Shown here piece by piece: positions 5,492 to 7,412 of a stretch of 7,412 nucleotides of DNA. Source of the DNA: Candidatus Aenigmatarchaeota archaeon (GTDB taxonomy: Archaea > Aenigmatarchaeota > Aenigmatarchaeia > PWEA01 > B50-G16); contig QMZU01000034.1 in NCBI GenBank assembly GCA_003663345.1, positions 1 through 7,412 on the forward strand, read 5' to 3'. A program made the position numbers and the translations under genes. The notes beneath the pieces are model-generated. The model ran no database searches, had not been told where the DNA came from, and worked only from the letters and a program-made list of their open reading frames with translations. Positions within the stretch are counted from its first letter, which is position 1, and each line of letters begins with the position of its first letter.

Positions 5492-5658
5492 TAGACCACC
5501 TCCAGGCCGACGGTAGCTTCGGTTGCCGTAGTTTCAATTGAATAGCTTATGCTCTCTTCTTTTCGGTGGTATCTCTGAACGAGCTTGCCCGGCCGGGCAG
5601 GCTTCGTCCAGGTCCAAGTCAGCTTAGGCGGGACGAAGACAGGTCCTGGCAGGCCCAT
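5491..5658 (-). CDS. 55-residue protein with SYxI motif, structural operon
   Basis: A short gene that length cut-offs would miss. The ATG at 5658 is preceded by AAGGTGGTGGG (ribosome site overlapping the upstream stop), and the TAG at 5491-5493 overlaps the next GTG. The frame fills exactly the gap between its neighbours. The N-terminal half is Pro/Trp-rich and basic (MGLPGPVFVPPKLTWTWTKP). The C-terminal half is KEESISYSIETTATEATVGL, two likely beta-strands. The EES-x-SY-x-I stretch matches the repeat at the end of the 303-residue protein two genes upstream (SEESMSYEI), suggesting a common building block. No known family. Probably a minor structural or connector peptide, by position only. 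Confidence 0.72.
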   Translation of the reverse strand: MGLPGPVFVPPKLTWTWTKPARPGKLVQRYHRKEESISYSIETTATEATVGLEVV

Positions 5659-5668
5659 ACCCACCACC

Positions 5669-6241
5669 TTACGTGAAGTTTATCCTTATCTCCACCGTGT
5701 AAGTTGTCCCAGCGCTGAATGTTCGCTCTGATATAACGCCTCTCAGCAAGAGGAATTCATAGACATCGCCTGTTTCAAATTTCCTCCACGATTTGCTCAG
5801 CCCTACCTCACGAACAATTATGTCCTCGGTTGGCGTGAAGCTTGCGCTTGCTTTGACCGTGCTGTTGGCTGTTATTACAGTTGCACTTTCGGCCATCTTC
5901 TCATCGCCTAGCTTGTAGTCATCCCGGCTTTCTGGTGCATCGCTTGAACCTATCCGTATCCTGACAGGCAAGCTCTTTCCGGTGGTTTCGGTGGCTAAGT
6001 AAGACCCACCTGAGGGGTCATGCGGTCCTTGAAACTGGACGTTCTGGCTGGCACCCGTCAGGTCGGTGAGGCCAATTACAAGGCCTGTATCAGCACTCAC
6101 ACCTTTAAGGAAGAACTCCATCGTATGGATGAAGTTCATAGTGAAAGTATTCAGCTTCTGGCGGTGGATAAGCACTTTCCGGCCTTTTCGGTGCTCGTAT
6201 ATCAGGACCTCAGCCTGCGCTTTAAGACCCTCACGCTCCAT
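5669..6241 (-). CDS. Virion structural-type protein A (paralogue of 4677-5234)
   Basis: 190 residues. It carries the same three blocks as protein B: NTFTMNF (31-37), IRIGSSDAPESRDDYKL (95-111) and EDIIVREVGL (139-148), then a strand-rich end (FSAGTTYTVEIRINF). The N-terminus (QAEVLIYEHRKGRKVLIHRQ) is also comparable to that of B. The middle insert (50-93, rich in Gly, Thr and Ser) differs fully in sequence and is the likely exposed variable part. Blocks of this kind occur in virion or tail proteins of phages and archaeal proviruses (from memory). The ATG at 6241 has GGTGGG five bases upstream, and a TATA-like element at about 6273-6281 suggests an internal promoter. It follows the 303-residue repeat protein by 48 bases, the largest gap in this operon. 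Confidence 0.82.
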   Translation of the reverse strand: MEREGLKAQAEVLIYEHRKGRKVLIHRQKLNTFTMNFIHTMEFFLKGVSADTGLVIGLTDLTGASQNVQFQGPHDPSGGSYLATETTGKSLPVRIRIGSSDAPESRDDYKLGDEKMAESATVITANSTVKASASFTPTEDIIVREVGLSKSWRKFETGDVYEFLLLRGVISERTFSAGTTYTVEIRINFT

Positions 6242-6272
6242 TTCAGCCCACCGAAGGCCCGTAAAGGCTCAG

Positions 6273-6281
6273 CTAATATAA
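6273..6281 (-). promoter_or_regulatory. Possible internal TATA promoter of the structural operon
   Basis: On the minus strand the 48-base gap before the ATG at 6241 contains GAAAGGCTTATATTA, with a TATA-like core and a purine-rich stretch just upstream resembling a BRE. The usual spacing of about 26 bases puts a start near 6251, leaving a leader of about 10 bases that contains GGTGGG. It could give extra transcription of the distal structural genes. The stretch overlaps only the last bases around the upstream stop. Confidence 0.42.
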
Positions 6282-6289
6282 GCCTTTCT

Positions 6290-7201
6290 TCAAGCTACTA
6301 TCTCATAACTGACCTTCTCAGTTTCGTATGCTGGTTCTTTTACTGCTATTTCATAGCTCATGCTTTCTTCGCTTACTTCTGGCTCCCTTATCGTTATCTC
6401 ATATCCTATTTCAGCTCTTGGCGCCCTTAGAGGTGCTGGGAATAGTATTGCATGCGATATGGTCATGTCTAATATTGCACCGATTTGTGGCTTTTCTTCT
6501 GTCCCTATTTGGCGTTCGGCTATATCCGGTATGGTGGGCGTGTAAGTTATGCTCGTCCCGGTGAATAGTGGCCAGATTGGCGTCCCTTTTGGTATTGGCT
6601 TTACTTCAGCAGAGCCTTTCATAACTTTTCCTATCATGCCACTCGCTATTGCGGCTACAAACGGGCTTAAGAACGCACCGACTAGATGCCTAAAGCGTCC
6701 GGTTTCAGCGAACTTCTCCAAGCCTTTCCACATGCCTATTAGTGTCATGTCAGCTAAAACTATTCTTTCCATCTTATCTATAAAAGTATTCACGACACCT
6801 ACATACCAGTCTTGTGCTGTGCCTGCCCAATCTACGAAAGCGTCCCTAATCGTATTGTAAGCACTTGTGAAGAAGTCGGCTATTTGATTTACTACCCACG
6901 ATACTGCATTAACTAGCCACTCGCCGAATGAGTAGAAAGCGTTGTAAATCTGCTGGCCAAGCCAGTTAAGGCCTCGCCATAGCCATTCGCCAAACGAGCG
7001 TATTGCGTCCCACAGCCACGTAAAGGCGCCTAAGATGCCTCGTCCAACTTGTGTTAGACCGTCCATGATAGCTTTGGCAATCGCATAAATAGCATCCCAA
7101 GCGCCGGATATTGCATCGCCTAGCCAGGACGTGAAGCCTTCCCATGCTTCGGTTATTGCATTCCACGTACCTTCAAGCCACTCTGTGATGCCGTTTGGCA
7201 T
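6290..7201 (-). CDS. Trp-rich 11-residue-repeat protein, tape-measure-like
   Basis: 303 residues in three parts. Residues 8-128 are eleven consecutive 11-residue units (for example LWDAIRSFGEW, LWRGLNWLGQQ, IYNAFYSFGEW, LVNAVSWVVNQ), giving a long amphipathic helix with Trp, Phe and Ile on one face. Residues 172-194 (HLVGAFLSPFVAAIASGMIG) could span or bind a membrane. Residues 200-303 are Pro-rich and strand-like, ending in tandem 16-residue SYEI repeats. Eleven-residue amphipathic repeats occur in tape-measure-like and membrane-binding proteins. With its place just before the virion-like genes, a minor virion or tail-length protein, or one acting on the host membrane at entry, is plausible; at 303 residues it would be short for a tape measure. 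The ATG at 7201 follows GGTGAT, which contains the upstream stop; an in-frame stop two codons upstream excludes longer starts. Confidence 0.8.
   Translation of the reverse strand: MPNGITEWLEGTWNAITEAWEGFTSWLGDAISGAWDAIYAIAKAIMDGLTQVGRGILGAFTWLWDAIRSFGEWLWRGLNWLGQQIYNAFYSFGEWLVNAVSWVVNQIADFFTSAYNTIRDAFVDWAGTAQDWYVGVVNTFIDKMERIVLADMTLIGMWKGLEKFAETGRFRHLVGAFLSPFVAAIASGMIGKVMKGSAEVKPIPKGTPIWPLFTGTSITYTPTIPDIAERQIGTEEKPQIGAILDMTISHAILFPAPLRAPRAEIGYEITIREPEVSEESMSYEIAVKEPAYETEKVSYEIVA
6293..6412 (-). repeat. 16-residue tandem repeat at protein C-terminus
   Basis: Residues 264-303 read EIGYEITIREPEVSEES, then MSYEIAVKEPAYETEK, then VSYEIVA: two and a half copies with an exact 16-residue period, core (G/S)YEI followed by (R/K)EP and an acidic stretch. 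Each copy would make a strand and a Pro-containing turn. Confidence 0.65.
6818..7180 (-). repeat. Eleven tandem 11-residue amphipathic repeats
   Basis: Residues 8-128 divide without gaps into 11-residue blocks with hydrophobic residues recurring at fixed positions; blocks 63-84 and 85-106 also share SFGEWL in a 22-residue super-repeat. A period of 11 residues fits three helical turns, hence a long straight amphipathic helix. Confidence 0.65.
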
Positions 7202-7210
7202 AGCTCATCA

Positions 7211-7412
7211 TCACCTTATCTTGACTATCATTTCAATTCCATCAGGTGCTGGGCGCACTTCACTTATATACCGCCAGCGTTCAGGCAGGTTTTCCTTAAT
7301 CATCTTCACGACTTCATCCATCGGGAAGAATATGATTAAGTTGTTCCCTTCTAGCCTGACTTGGGCGCCTGGCATCCGGGCTTTGAGGCGTCTTTCAACT
7401 TCTGCTCTTAAG
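7211..7412 (-). CDS. Unrecognised protein, C-terminal part only
   Basis: The minus-strand frame is open from 7411 to a TGA at 7211-7213, giving 66 C-terminal residues; the start lies beyond the window. The visible part is mixed helix and strand: LRAEVERRLKARMPGAQVRL, then NNLIIFFPMDEVVKMIKENL, ending EMIVKIR. It has no cysteine and no membrane span, and it is charged and soluble-looking. Its stop codon is embedded in the ribosome site of the 303-residue gene (AGGTGA), so the two are in one operon and probably coupled. By position it should be another structural or assembly protein, but no family can be named from this fragment. Confidence 0.75.
   Translation of the reverse strand, partial: LRAEVERRLKARMPGAQVRLEGNNLIIFFPMDEVVKMIKENLPERWRYISEVRPAPDGIEMIVKIR

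Noticed and set aside
6020..6860. Several plus-strand frames of 61-136 residues opposite the structural genes
   Set aside because: They are antisense to proteins with strong repeat or family signatures and lack ribosome sites; their hydrophobic stretches mirror the complementary codons.

Overview
The window looks like part of the genome of a virus, provirus or other mobile element of a thermophilic archaeon. Evidence for an archaeon: ribosome-binding sites that match an archaeal anti-SD (GGAGGTG, GGTGAT, GAGGAGG), TATA-box promoters with very short predicted leaders, frequent GTG starts and heavy AGA/AGG/ATA codon use. Evidence for a virus or element: almost every base is coding, genes overlap by 1-4 bases, most products are small and unrecognised, two paralogous proteins resemble virion structural proteins, one protein resembles a tape measure, and there is a stand-alone Cas4-like nuclease. 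The host lineage cannot be fixed from the window, and no tRNA, rRNA, integrase, CRISPR or insertion sequence is visible.

Layout. (1) 1-1993, plus strand: a tightly packed operon with an unrecognised protein cut by the window edge, a CxxCxxCC metal-cluster protein, a small protein with primase-like motifs and a Cas4/RecB-family nuclease. This looks like a nucleic-acid module. (2) 1968-2228, minus strand: one small multi-span membrane protein (holin-like candidate) with its own promoter. (3) 2229-2342: a divergent promoter region with a 12-bp palindrome and a 7-bp direct repeat. (4) 2343-3741, plus strand: an unrecognised soluble protein, two small membrane proteins (one of only 56 codons) and an alkaline-phosphatase/sulfatase-superfamily enzyme. 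(5) 7412-3711, minus strand: a late-type operon with a protein cut by the edge, a Trp-rich 11-residue-repeat protein, virion-like protein A, a 55-residue protein, an 84-residue protein, virion-like protein B and a GT4-type glycosyltransferase.

The nucleic-acid module and the structural operon point away from each other in function and face each other in the map. The AlkP-type enzyme and the glycosyltransferase end tail to tail with a 31-base overlap, and sampled lines there are clearly poorer in G+C than sampled lines elsewhere, so they may be an acquired glycan-modifying pair.

The most unexpected signal covers the whole window. A hand scan of all 7412 bases found no GATC, no TCGA, no CGCG and only one GTAC, while CTAG, GGCC, AGCT, GCGC and ACGT are common. 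This looks like selection to escape restriction enzymes that cut at those sites.
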